Below are positions 8,088 to 16,548 of a stretch of DNA of 64,000 nucleotides, in pieces. This DNA is from Bog-756 sp963830165 (GTDB lineage Bacteria > Actinomycetota > Acidimicrobiia > Acidimicrobiales > RAAP-2). Each line of letters begins with the position of its first letter. Position 1 is the first letter of the stretch. The translations under genes were made by a program, and so were the position numbers. The stretch covers positions 1-64,000 of the forward strand of contig CAWHKZ010000011.1 of the NCBI GenBank assembly GCA_963830165.1, in the 5' to 3' direction. A model generated the notes under the pieces. The model made no database searches. It saw only the letters and a program-made list of their open reading frames with translations, and had not been told where the DNA came from.

Positions 8088-9809
8088 GTGGATAAGCGAG
8101 CGGCGGGTGGAGACGAGTCGTCGTTGGCAACCGGGCCGGCCGAATCGATCACGGCAAGACGCAGGGTCGTCCGCTGGGCCATCATTCGCACAGTCGTTTC
8201 GACAGTTCTGACGTTGGTTGGCGGCTCGCCTGCCTATGGATCAAAGGTTCCGAAGCCGCAGAAGCCCGGTGCTCCGACAGCAGTTCAAGCGGTCGGGATC
8301 AATACGGCCATCGGCATCACATGGACCGCTCCGGCAACCACTGGCAGTTCACCGATCACCAGTTATACGGTGACGGCAGAGCCTCATGGCGAGACGTGCA
8401 CGACCGCCGCCGCGCTCTCTTGCACAATAACGGGGCTCGTCAATGGGCGCAGGTACAAACTCAAGGTCCGAGCGACCAACGCAATTGGGGCGAGTCGCCC
8501 CTCTATCGCTGTCCTCGCCACACCGTCGACGGCCCAAGCCTGCTCCTATCCGGGGCCAGATGCCAATCTCCAGGGGTGTGACCTCGATGGCGCAGATCTC
8601 GCCGGTGCCAACCTGGCCGACGCCAATCTGACCGGTGCCAACTTGACCGATGCCACTCTGAACGACGCCAATCTGACCGACGCACACTTGAGCATCGCCG
8701 ATCTGGCCGGAGCACTGTTGACCGGGGCGGAGATGAGCGGCCTGTCATCTGGGGGAGTCACCGGGACGCCGGCCGGACTCCCCATGAACTGGATCCTTGT
8801 CAGGAGGTACGGATACCTGGTCGGCCCTGGCGCCCAACTGGCCAGCGCTTACTTCACCGGAAACGATCTGGTCGGCGCTGACATGGCCGGTGACCAACTG
8901 GCGGGCGCCGATCTGTCTGGCTGTGACCTGAGCGGTGCGGACCTCAGCGACGCCAACTTGTTCGGGGTCACCACGGGTGGTGTCACCGGGATTCCGGCCG
9001 GACTCCCCACTGGTTGGATGCTCATCGCTGGCTACTTGATCGGCAACTCCGCCAACTTGACCGATGCCAGCCTCGCCGGAGCGGATCTGACCGGGACGGA
9101 TCTGACGAACTCTGACCTAGCTGGAGCTGACCTGACCGGCGCCACGCTGACCGGTGTGTCCTCGGGGAGCATCTCGGGCACACCCGCCGGGTTGCCCGTG
9201 GACTGGGTCATCGTCGATGGTTACCTGATCGGCCCCGGCGCCAATCTGACGTCTTCGGACTTGTTCGAAGCGGACCTCACTCAGGCAGACCTTGATGGTG
9301 CCGACCTGACGAATGCCGACTTGTATCAATCGAACCTCAACGGCTCGACATTGGTAGGGGCTGATCTCACGGATGCCCTACTCAGGTACGCCTCCATAGC
9401 CGACGTCGACTTCACGGATGCAAATCTGGAGAACGCGGACCTTGGACTCACCAACCTGTCTCAATCGATCTTGGCGGGTACCGACCTCACCGGTACCTCA
9501 CTGGACGGAGTGTCCTCCGGATTCATCACGGGAACACCATCCGCCTTGCCGTCCGGATGGAGCCTCGTGAGCGGTTACCTGGTAGGTCCCCAAGCCAACT
9601 TGAGGGACGCAAGTCTTGTCGATGCCGGTCTTGCTGGTGCCGACCTCTTCGAGGCAGACATGACGAGTGCAGATCTGACCGGCGCCAATCTGACCGGCGC
9701 GAATCTGGACGACGCCAACTTGACGAACGTCACCTGGTCGAACACAGCCTGTCCCGACGGGACGAATAGCGATGCCGATGGGGACACGTGTGTCAATGAC
9801 CTCGGCTGA
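8088..9809 (+). CDS. Secreted fibronectin-III and pentapeptide-repeat protein
   Basis: From GTG 8088 (GGGAGG seven bases upstream, better than the ATG at 7980) this gives 573 residues. A short Arg-rich segment and a hydrophobic stretch (AIIRTVVSTVLTLVGG) form a signal peptide or anchor. A fibronectin type III domain follows (AVGINTAIGITWTAP to ATNAIGASRPS), then about 380 residues of A(D/N)LxG pentapeptide repeats, which fold as a right-handed quadrilateral beta-helix. The repeats fall into five blocks parted by four near-identical linkers of about 30 residues (SGGVTGTPAGLP... GYLVGPGA) at roughly 8742-8838, 8967-9054, 9153-9246 and 9507-9597. The tail CPDGTNSDADGDTC is common in such proteins. 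It is likely an extracellular or wall-attached structural protein. Confidence 0.8.
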   Translation: MDKRAAGGDESSLATGPAESITARRRVVRWAIIRTVVSTVLTLVGGSPAYGSKVPKPQKPGAPTAVQAVGINTAIGITWTAPATTGSSPITSYTVTAEPHGETCTTAAALSCTITGLVNGRRYKLKVRATNAIGASRPSIAVLATPSTAQACSYPGPDANLQGCDLDGADLAGANLADANLTGANLTDATLNDANLTDAHLSIADLAGALLTGAEMSGLSSGGVTGTPAGLPMNWILVRRYGYLVGPGAQLASAYFTGNDLVGADMAGDQLAGADLSGCDLSGADLSDANLFGVTTGGVTGIPAGLPTGWMLIAGYLIGNSANLTDASLAGADLTGTDLTNSDLAGADLTGATLTGVSSGSISGTPAGLPVDWVIVDGYLIGPGANLTSSDLFEADLTQADLDGADLTNADLYQSNLNGSTLVGADLTDALLRYASIADVDFTDANLENADLGLTNLSQSILAGTDLTGTSLDGVSSGFITGTPSALPSGWSLVSGYLVGPQANLRDASLVDAGLAGADLFEADMTSADLTGANLTGANLDDANLTNVTWSNTACPDGTNSDADGDTCVNDLG

Positions 9810-9862
9810 AGTCGTCACACCCTGGTAGCGAAGGCGGCGATGCGCCGGTCCTGCGTCGACGG

Positions 9863-9963
9863 CTACGGCCCGTCCTTCCGTAGCTGCTCGAGAGCATGGC
9901 GGAGCATGGGTAGGGCCCGGTCGGGAAGCTCGTCCTCGGGGAAATACTCCTCGTACCCCTCTG
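9863..9963 (-). pseudogene. 3' end of a gene cut by the IS3 element
   Basis: The minus strand reads EGYEEYFPEDELPDRAL and LRHALEQLRKDG up to a stop at 9863, a convincing acidic C-terminal tail. It runs straight into the left terminal repeat of the insertion sequence at 9964, beyond which the frame has no sensible content. The gene was presumably truncated by the insertion. Its identity is unknown and its 5' part is not recognisable on the other side of the element. Confidence 0.4.
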
Positions 9964-10032
9964 TGTCAACCTTCAGTGAGGCAGATCGAGCTGCTGATTC
10001 ATTGAACTGAGGGCGGGGAAACGAGCCCCGAA

Positions 10033-10486
10033 ATGACCACGACAATCAACCACCTTGACGACACGCGCCATCATGCTGGTGGGATGGACGACACCACTGA
10101 CCCGGACCCCGAGGTCCCCGAACGGGCCCGAGGACCACGGCGGTTCCCCGCCGCCTACAAGGCGAGGATCCTCGCCGAGTACGACACCCTCGGGAAGGCC
10201 GAGAAGGGAGCGCTCCTCCGTCGGGAGGGTCTCTACTCGTCGCTCCTCACCGAGTGGCGCCGCCGAGCGCGACCGGGGAGCCGAGGAGGCGCTGGCCCGA
10301 CCGGCCGGTCGCCAGTCCGCCGATCCCCGGGACAAGGAGATCGCCCGACTCAAGCAACGTACGGAGCGGCTCGAGTCCGAGCTGGGCAAGGCCCGCAAGG
10401 TCATCGAGGTCCAGGGAAAACTCTCGGCGTTGTTGGAGGAGCTCGCCACCGACAGCGCGCAGGACGAGAGAGGCGAGACCAGGTGA
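10033..10486 (+). pseudogene. IS3 OrfA (helix-turn-helix) with an internal frameshift
   Basis: The helix-turn-helix part (RRFPAAYKARILAEYD ... GLYSSLLTEW) is in one frame. From about 10258 the leucine-zipper-like part (DPRDKEIARLKQRTERLESEL ... KLSALLEEL) continues one frame over and stops at 10486. OrfA normally runs through both in one frame and binds the IS ends. A single missing base in a GC-rich run explains the break. The last bases overlap the OrfB start (GTGA), as expected for programmed -1 frameshifting into OrfB. Confidence 0.7.
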
Positions 10487-11496
10487 TCGACGAGGCCATC
10501 GACGAACTGACCCCCGTGGTCGGGGTTCGGGCCGCGTGTCACGCCCTCGGTGAGAGCCGGGCCCGCCACTACCGCCGGCATCGCAAGAGCCCGGCACCGC
10601 CCCGCCCCGAACGGGTGGCGACACCCCAGCCCCGGGCGCTGACCGACGTCGAGCGCAAGGAGATCCGCACGGTTCTGAACAGCCCCGACCACGTCGACGA
10701 GGCGCCGGCGACGGTCTATGCCAAGCTCCTCGACGAAGGCGTCTACCTGGCGTCGGTGCCCACCATGTACCGGATCCTGCGCGAGCACGACGAAGTCGGC
10801 GACCGACGACGCCATGCCACCCATCCGGCCCGGATGAAGCCCGAGTTGGTGGCCACCCGGCCCAACGAGATCTACTCGTGGGACATCACCAAGCTGCACG
10901 GACCAGCCAAGTGGACCTACTACTACCTGTACACGATCATCGACATCTACAGCCGCTACGTGCCCGGGTGGATGCTGGCCCGAGCCGAGCGGGCCAGCCT
11001 GGCCGAGGCCCTGATGGCCGAGACCATCGAGAAGCAGGGCATCGGTGCGGGCGAGCTGACCATCCACTCCGACCGGGGGTCACCGATGATCGCCAAGCCG
11101 GTCGCCCACTTGTTGGCCGACCTGGGCGTCACCAAGTCCCACAGCCGACCCCACGTGAGTAACGACAACCCCTACTCGGAGAGCCACTTCCGGACCCTCA
11201 AGTACCGGCCGGACTTCCCGAAGACCTTCGGGTCGTTCGAGGATGCCCATGCCCACTGTGGGCGGTTCTTCGACTGGTACAACGACGAGCACCGGCACTC
11301 GGGCATCGGATTCCACACCCCGGCCGACGTCCACTACGGCCGAGCCGAGGAGGTCCGCGAACGGCGCGGCCAGGTATTGAATGCCGCCTACGCCGCCCAC
11401 CCCGAGCGGTTCGTCCGCAAAGCGCCCACGCCTCCGGAACTACCGACGGTGGCGTGGATCAACCGACCCGAGGAGGCGACCACGACGGCACAGTGA
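10483..11496 (+). CDS. IS3-family transposase OrfB (DDE integrase)
   Basis: A 337-residue rve-type integrase. The N terminus (DELTPVVGVRAACHALG, RARHYRRHRKS) is the usual OrfB lead. The catalytic triad is visible: Asp in YSWDITKLHG, Asp in TIHSDRGSPM and Glu in NPYSESHFRTLKY. The C-terminal HRHSGIGFHTPADVH is the family's closing motif. OrfB is normally made as an OrfAB fusion by frameshifting; since OrfA is broken, the element may be immobile unless the break is a sequence error. The GTG at 10483 is taken as the frame's beginning. Confidence 0.88.
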   Translation: MIDEAIDELTPVVGVRAACHALGESRARHYRRHRKSPAPPRPERVATPQPRALTDVERKEIRTVLNSPDHVDEAPATVYAKLLDEGVYLASVPTMYRILREHDEVGDRRRHATHPARMKPELVATRPNEIYSWDITKLHGPAKWTYYYLYTIIDIYSRYVPGWMLARAERASLAEALMAETIEKQGIGAGELTIHSDRGSPMIAKPVAHLLADLGVTKSHSRPHVSNDNPYSESHFRTLKYRPDFPKTFGSFEDAHAHCGRFFDWYNDEHRHSGIGFHTPADVHYGRAEEVRERRGQVLNAAYAAHPERFVRKAPTPPELPTVAWINRPEEATTTAQ

Positions 11497-11732
11497 TTTC
11501 CCAAACTTTCTGTCTCTCAAAGGTTGACAGGCGCCGGCAACCACCACTCGCCATCGATCTGGTCCATGGCCAGGACCACGAACCCTTCCATCCCCAGCAA
11601 CGCGGTTGCATCGCCACTACGTTCCACCATGTCCCGTGTCCCTTCGATCCTTGGGCCTTAGCAACCGCAAGAATCGGGGGCCACGGGGCCCTGTTGGTGG
11701 ATGGCTATGGGCGGGTCACCTGGTGGGCGCCA

Positions 11733-12371
11733 CCCCACGGCTCAACGCGAAGAGCCGTTAATCGCTACTACGACCCGAGCACATATCAGTTCCTGAGCAT
11801 CGACCCAAAGGTGGGAACGACGCTGCAGCCGTATGCATTTGTGGGTGGGGATCCGCTGAATGCAACGGACCCGCTGGGGCTCTACACGTACCGGTACCGA
11901 GAGTATCTACCCCGTCGTGTCGGCGGTCCTAAGATTGCCATGAAATATTTGAAGAGGCACGTAAGAAAGGTGTTTCCATTTAAGGTCACTGGTGGTTCCA
12001 CCATTAAGTCGGGTGAGAGTCTAGTCCTGCATCCCGGACCATCGGGATTAGAAGGGGTGGGCACCGTAGAGGTTAAGGATGTTACTTCTACAAGCTTTAC
12101 CTTCGATGTGAAGTCAAGTGACTATTTCGACCCTCCCGGATCGAAAATCACCTTTAGCACCGGGGAATCCCACGGGCAGACCTATTTGCAGGAATATGGT
12201 GATGCGCCAAATGAAAATGCGTCGAGTGACGTGGTTGCACCTCAGCTCGCCAAATCCGCTTGGAGCGATTTGGCTGATAACCTTACGAGCGTAATGGGTG
12301 ACGAAGGAGCATGTAATGACAGTTTTCTCCAATCCATTGGAAGCTACATCAGCGGAGTAAACGCATGCTAG
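11733..12371 (+). pseudogene. Orphan RHS toxin C-terminal tip
   Basis: The frame holds the end of an RHS-repeat core (VNRYYDPSTYQFLSIDP, then QPYAFVGGDPLNATDPLGLY), the conserved motif after which RHS proteins carry a variable toxin. About 165 residues follow, beginning YRYREYLPRRVGG, with no recognised domain, and stop at 12371. The long N-terminal RHS shell is missing: the IS3 element ends about 200 bases upstream. Base composition becomes clearly AT-richer after about 11900, as is common for exchangeable tips. The tip cannot be delivered alone, so it is either a silent cassette or the remnant of a larger gene. Toxin activity is unknown. Confidence 0.65.
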
Positions 12372-12700
12372 TGAGGCGACGGAATGGATCGAGTGTCAAT
12401 GGTACGAGAGGCACAATCATTGCTCCTTTAGCTAGCCTGGCGATAGCCGTGCCCATGGCATGGGCAGCATACGATTCTGCAATGACTAAGTATCATTCGG
12501 GACCCGGACGGATACTATGAGTAGCGCTTCTTCTTCTCCCCTATGCGTTCGTAGCGATTGTCGTGTCTATTATCTTGCTCGGCCACTCACGTGTATGGTC
12601 AAGCGTGTTTGAGAAGAATGCCCTGCTGATTGCGACCCTTGTCGAGATTGTGGCGTTAATTGCCACCTCGCTGCTCGTTGGTGGAATATCTATCATTTAG
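12365..12700 (+). pseudogene. Three-TM membrane protein interrupted by a TGA codon
   Basis: ATG 12365 overlaps the RHS tip stop by 7 bases, the position of an immunity gene. The frame gives one hydrophobic helix (TIIAPLASLAIAVPMAWAA), then a TGA at 12518-12520, and directly beyond it, in the same frame, two more (VALLLLPYAFVAIVVSIILLG and ALLIATLVEIVALIATSLLVGG) to a TAG at 12700. Without the TGA the product would be 111 residues with three membrane helices. Either a nonsense mutation has inactivated it, or the second part is read from another start. A membrane immunity protein against the RHS tip is an inference from position only. Confidence 0.5.
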
Positions 12701-12709
12701 AGCTGCTCA

Positions 12710-12982
12710 ATGATAGACTTCGAATTGGGGAATTTTTTTGTGGGGAGGGTTAGATTCAGGCGAATGAGCGGTAACTATCCCAAATCCGGCCGGCCTCTCT
12801 ACCGATTGAGGCTAATGTTGCACGTCTGTTTTCGAACTTTGCACGGAATGGCAGTTCTTGCAGTCATGATTGTGCTTGCCGTCCTACTGCCGACGCTGTT
12901 CAAGATGGTTCCGGTTATAGTGGGTGCCGGAGTACTCTCAGAGATGGTTTCAAATGAGGCCACCAAGCGTTCCGGAAGGTGA
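12710..12982 (+). CDS. Small membrane protein of unknown function
   Basis: A 90-residue frame in the AT-richer block, with a basic N-terminal half and one long or two short membrane segments (MAVLAVMIVLAVLLPTLF, then VPVIVGAGVLSEM). The ribosome site before ATG 12710 is weak (GAGCTGC). It lies between the candidate immunity gene and the PH-like gene, all on one strand and closely spaced, suggesting one transcript. No family recognised. Confidence 0.4.
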   Translation: MIDFELGNFFVGRVRFRRMSGNYPKSGRPLYRLRLMLHVCFRTLHGMAVLAVMIVLAVLLPTLFKMVPVIVGAGVLSEMVSNEATKRSGR

Positions 12983-12989
12983 ATCCAAT

Positions 12990-13412
12990 ATGACCGCCAT
13001 ACAGGAGCTGGCTGACATCGTCGCTAGCTCAAACGCTCATGGGATTAAGACGACGACAATTCAGGAGATGGCGTCCAAGCTGCAAGGCACGGAATCGCCT
13101 CTGCAGTTCTGTCATGTTGAGGAAGTGTGGCTGAACGATAAGCGCCTGGAGGGCATGCCACATCTTCTACTTACTGATGAGAGGCTGATCGTCGTTAGGT
13201 TTATCCGAGGATTCGTCCACGTAAGTAATGTCTTTGACTACTATAAGTTTGTCGACATCGGGTCCATAAGTGATATCGATGGGCTGTGGTTTACGGTTCA
13301 CTTGGCAAACGGGGACGAGCTTCGAGTCCGAGGTATTGGAACTCTTAGCAAGAAATACACAACCTCACTGCATAACGAACTTGTTGCTCGGACTGGGCTT
13401 CCACCGGTCTGA
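12990..13412 (+). CDS. Bacterial PH-like domain protein
   Basis: A 140-residue protein from ATG 12990 (GGAAGGTGA upstream). The N-terminal 45 residues are helical (IQELADIVASS). The rest alternates strands in the way of a bacterial pleckstrin-homology-like domain: LLLTDERLIVVRF, YYKFVDIGSISD, LWFTVHLANGDELRV, ending with a helix (SLHNELVARTG). In bacteria such domains often bind membranes or small ligands, and stand-alone copies are common in toxin-immunity and mobile regions. Its base composition is AT-richer than the window average, a sign of transfer. It is last in the cluster behind the RHS tip. Immunity or regulatory roles are both possible. Confidence 0.55.
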   Translation: MTAIQELADIVASSNAHGIKTTTIQEMASKLQGTESPLQFCHVEEVWLNDKRLEGMPHLLLTDERLIVVRFIRGFVHVSNVFDYYKFVDIGSISDIDGLWFTVHLANGDELRVRGIGTLSKKYTTSLHNELVARTGLPPV

Positions 13413-13457
13413 CGGACATCCACTATCAGGTGCATAGCACCGGAAAGGATGCCCATC

Positions 13458-13766
13458 ATGGAGACTGTGGAACGGAAGAAGCCCCGTCCCCGTCGGTCGT
13501 TCACCCCGGAGTTCAAGGCCGAGATCGTCGAGCGGTGCCAAGCAGGTGACCGTTCGATCGGCCAGGTGGCCCGGGACTTCGACCAGACCGAGACGGCGGT
13601 GCGCAAGTGGGTCGAGCAGGCCCGGATCGATGCCGGCGAGTGCGACGGTCTGACCACCGAGGAGCGCCAGGAGCTGTCCCGGCTCCGGCGGGAGAACAAG
13701 CGGCTCCAAGCCGACGTGGACCTGCTCAAGCGAGCTACGGATTTCTTCGGGTTTATGTCACCCTGA
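13458..13766 (+). mobile_element. Truncated IS3 OrfA, second element
   Basis: METVERKKPRPRRSFTPEFK starts a typical IS3 OrfA: helix-turn-helix (EIVERCQAGDRSIGQVARDF) and the zipper (LSRLRRENKRLQADVDLLKRA). The normal ending of the family, LLKRATAFFAKE-like, breaks off at ATDFFGF, and the orfB expected after it is absent. The sequence is unlike the element at 9964-11529, so this is an independent insertion that lost its right part. The junction is near 13745. Confidence 0.8.
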
Positions 13767-14375
13767 TCCTGCTCGTGCGGGTTGGTTCGTCTCTTCGGTG
13801 CCCGGCTGGTGCAGTGGCCTGTCTGCGATTTGCCGCCCGCACGAGCGCGCAGTCCCGGTCAGGTAGTGACTTGATAGGAGCATGTCCACAACCTCAATAA
13901 AGGCGTGTCCGCCCGACCGGTCCTGCGACAGTCTCGGCATCACCACCATCGCCACACTCGATCGTCGGCACATCCACGTCGTCAGGCCACGCCACACGGC
14001 ATCCTTCGCGCCTCCTCCCCTGATCTCAGCATCGCCACCGATGCGATCAACGAGCTGAATCCATGTGCGACGGCGACGTTCAGTACTTCTTCCATCGTTG
14101 TTCAGACGCCGTCGCGTGCGTGGAGAACCACGACCAAGCCGCTGAACCCTGCCAGGCTGGTGGCGGTAGTGTCAGAACTCGACAGGTCGGCGTCTTGGCA
14201 TCAGGTGGCGAAGGTCACTGATCCGGCCGCGACGTGTTCCTCGAAACACGTTCGGAAGTCCGCGACGCGTCCCGGTCCTGACGGCAAACGCCGCTGCACC
14301 AGTCGCAAGAGGCGAAACCCCAGGTCAGCGGCGGTCCGTTCGTCCTGCACCCCACCGCACGCACCCGATTGTAGA
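13767..14375. other. Mobile-element debris without an intact gene
   Basis: No frame here has a complete domain. A plus-strand start ATG 13881 has a good ribosome site (ATAGGAGC) and reads MSTTSIKACPP ... ITTIATLDRRHIHVV, which could be the first residues of a transposase, but the frame ends soon after 14050. I see no other structure between the truncated IS3 OrfA and the RHS fragment. Confidence 0.4.
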
Positions 14376-14455
14376 GTCAATCGCTACTACGACCCGGTCA
14401 GCTACCAGTTCTTGAGCGTCGACCCCGATGCGGCCGAGACCGGTCAGCCGTATGC
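14376..14455 (+). pseudogene. Second RHS core fragment
   Basis: VNRYYDPVSYQFLSVDPDAA followed by ETGQPYA is the same RHS-core end motif as at 11755-11880, here with nothing recognisable before it and the toxin tip replaced by transposase debris. Two copies of this short motif 2.6 kb apart suggest that the region once held a tandem array of RHS tips, or that RHS cores act as landing sites for insertions. Confidence 0.65.
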
Positions 14456-14559
14456 CTCCAGCCCAGCGCGGATGGCAACCGGACGTCGTCGACCATGGTG
14501 TTGGCCCGTTCTTCGCCATCACCGCGTGGGCCTGGGCCTTGATCCCGGTGCGGAGGTTG

Positions 14560-14795
14560 CGGGGGTTCCGTCCCAGTCGCTCCTCGAGGCCGAGATCCTG
14601 AACTACCACGTGACCGGGATCTCCAACGGGCCCACCGAGACCAAGTACCCGATCGCCGAGACGTTGCGCCGGATCGGTCACGGGATGCGGAACTTCGACA
14701 ACTATCGGCTCCGGCTCTTGCTCCACTCAGGCGTGCAATGGAACACTCATCCAACTGCTCGAATCAGAGGCCGCCACCCACGCCTCATCGCGTAG
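14560..14795 (+). mobile_element. ISL3-family transposase C-terminal remnant
   Basis: The frame reads LEAEILNYHVTGISNGPTE, then RRIGHGMRNFDNYRLRLLLH, which is the conserved C-terminal end of ISL3 transposases (usually SNGPTEA...KRVGHGFRNFxNYRLR). About 60 residues remain out of roughly 420. The rest of the gene is absent, and the final residues after QWNTH are unrelated. It marks an old insertion next to the RHS fragment. Confidence 0.7.
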
Positions 14796-14959
14796 AGCCA
14801 CCGAACCGGCATTCGCGTCGTCTGCCTGCAGGCGGGCGCGAACCGTAGCCGTCAGTTCCCGAAAGGCGCGCTGCATCGGAGTCGCATGATTGTCCTCGTG
14901 CGCGGTGACGAGAACGAGACCTGTCGCCAACGGTGCGCGCCAGGTCGGTGCGCGCGGCC

Positions 14960-15874
14960 CTAACTCGCCGGTGGTAGCGCCTGGTCGAGCTTCGTTGCGA
15001 TCCGGAGCACCTCGTCCTGGGACAGCGGACCGGGCTCGGAGATCCTGGCGACCGCGGCCTCGGGCCACGAGATCAGCACCCCGAAGATCTCGTAGGGGCG
15101 ATGTTGGAGGGCCCGGAACGTGACACCGGCCCCCCAGTTGCAATCGACGAACACGAGCGCCGGGCTGATCGGGATGGACGGGTCGCCCAGTACGTTCGCC
15201 ACGGGAATCACCTGGCTGTAGATCTTCTCCGTCAGGACCGACTCGTCACGCCCGTCGATGAAGAGCCGCTGCGTCGAGTTCAGGATGCCACCGTCGCTCT
15301 TCACCTGGATCAGGCCCTTCCAGCGCTTCGAGTCGATGATCCAGACGCCGGTACGGGCCACGACGACGTGGTCGATGTTCGCGTTGCTGTGGGGTACCGC
15401 CCGGTCGTCGAAGACGAACGTGCCCGCGGGAAGCTTCTCGTGGAGGGTCCGGGACATCAGATATTCACCGGCCGCCCCCTTGGTCCAGTTCGGATCCTTC
15501 CGCGAGTTCCCGATGGCCAGTGCTGACGTGCCGCCGGCCGGATTTGGACGGAACTGCCCGGACGGATTCGCCGAAGGTGTTGCCGGGGGATGTGGCGGCG
15601 GACAGTCGGCGCAGGCGACTTTCTTGATCGAAGGGTCGTGCCACCCATTGCCTCTTTTGGGGATCTGTGCACCGCAGGTGATGCAGGTACCGCCGTAGGG
15701 CAGTGGCTTGAAGACGGCGTCGGGACCGAGACGGGGCGGACCGGCGGGCTGGTCGCTCGGGAGCCCGGCCGTCGCCCGGTACGTCGTGATCCGGTAGTCG
15801 GGATGGCGATCCGGCGGATACATCGCGCCGTCCGATGCCAACCACCAACCAGCGTGTGCGTCATCGACCGACAC
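14960..15874 (-). CDS. NERD nuclease-related protein with zinc ribbon
   Basis: A 304-residue protein in three parts. The N terminus GWWLASDGAMYPPDRHPDY resembles the short WW-like DUF2510 unit common in actinobacteria. A zinc-ribbon follows, CITCGAQ ... VACADC (about residues 64-91). After a Pro-rich linker the NERD domain (about 125-300) shows GAAGEYLMSRTL, the IDHVVVARTGVWIIDSK core with the Asp and Lys typical of PD-(D/E)xK nucleases, and WKGLIQVK. NERD proteins are predicted nucleases, often plasmid- or defence-linked; the cellular role is unproven. It stands alone, divergent from rtcB across about 670 bases. Start ATC-TAC upstream lacks a strong ribosome site. Confidence 0.8.
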   Translation of the reverse strand: MSVDDAHAGWWLASDGAMYPPDRHPDYRITTYRATAGLPSDQPAGPPRLGPDAVFKPLPYGGTCITCGAQIPKRGNGWHDPSIKKVACADCPPPHPPATPSANPSGQFRPNPAGGTSALAIGNSRKDPNWTKGAAGEYLMSRTLHEKLPAGTFVFDDRAVPHSNANIDHVVVARTGVWIIDSKRWKGLIQVKSDGGILNSTQRLFIDGRDESVLTEKIYSQVIPVANVLGDPSIPISPALVFVDCNWGAGVTFRALQHRPYEIFGVLISWPEAAVARISEPGPLSQDEVLRIATKLDQALPPAS

Positions 15875-16157
15875 GATCTACTCCTACATCGATTGAGGGA
15901 ACGTCTGGTTCGGACATTCCACACGGATGTATCCGGAATGTCGAGCAATTGTGTTGACGCTATTACGTCGGCGGTCTGCTCTTGAATCTTTACCAAATTG
16001 GGAATGCCGATTGTGCTCTGAGCACGGGAAATAGGTGTTGTCGGCCGTGCGGCAATACGCACCGCCTCTTGCACCCGTGACGCCTCGGTATGCATGGATA
16101 CTTCAGCAAAGTCGGCGGGTTCGTACTCTGGTGGGAGCTGCCGACCTCACGACCCCC

Positions 16158-16185
16158 TTGACAGCGGCGACGTCCTCAATACACT
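16158..16185 (+). promoter_or_regulatory. Sigma-A type promoter far upstream of rtcB
   Basis: TTGACA (16158-16163), a 16-base spacer and TACACT (16180-16185) make the best consensus promoter noticed in the window. Transcription would begin near 16192, about 355 bases before rtcB, leaving room for a long leader or a separate small RNA. Confidence 0.55.
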
Positions 16186-16191
16186 GTTATG

Positions 16192-16548
16192 CGTGTCAGT
16201 CGTCCCCGGGTCTCGGCAGTGCCACGAGGAGTACAGCTCCTCGTCGGCCACCGCGCGCCTGGGCGGACTGAATCCGACACCGCGGCGCACCGTCACCCGA
16301 ATCTGACCTTTCCCCGCAGCGGAACCCCCGGGGGAGGGTCGACCGCACAGCGGCGGTTCGGAAGCCGACGGTTCCAGCGATGCAGCCCGACGTGGGTGTG
16401 CTCGCACTCCGGTATCGCGCTCCCATCGATGCGCACCCGTCCGGAGGTCCGGACACACCCCAGGCACGACTCCTCAGGGGTCATCACCACTACCAGCACG
16501 AGGCAGTACGTCGGCCCGCGGGCCGATCGATGAGGAAGAAGAGAACCC
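16192..16548 (+). other. Long leader or small RNA region before rtcB
   Basis: No convincing protein is encoded here. The plus strand holds a perfect stem ACGAGGAG-TACAG-CTCCTCGT (16224-16244) and a second perfect palindrome GTCCGGA-GG-TCCGGAC (16439-16454). Together with the strong promoter at 16158 this suggests a structured 5' leader or an independent non-coding RNA. The stretch 15875-16157 to its left shows nothing. Confidence 0.4.

Larger units (their letters stand above)
9964..11529 (+). mobile_element. IS3-family insertion sequence
   Basis: The element is bounded by imperfect inverted repeats: left TGTCAACCTTcagtGAGgCAGA (9964-9984) and right TCTGtCTCtcaAAGGTTGACA (11509-11529). It contains an orfA remnant and an intact orfB transposase. 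Length (1566 bp) is slightly above the usual 1.2-1.5 kb. No target duplication is obvious next to the ends (CTG on the left, GGC on the right). The ends were found by eye and could be off by a few bases. Confidence 0.65.
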
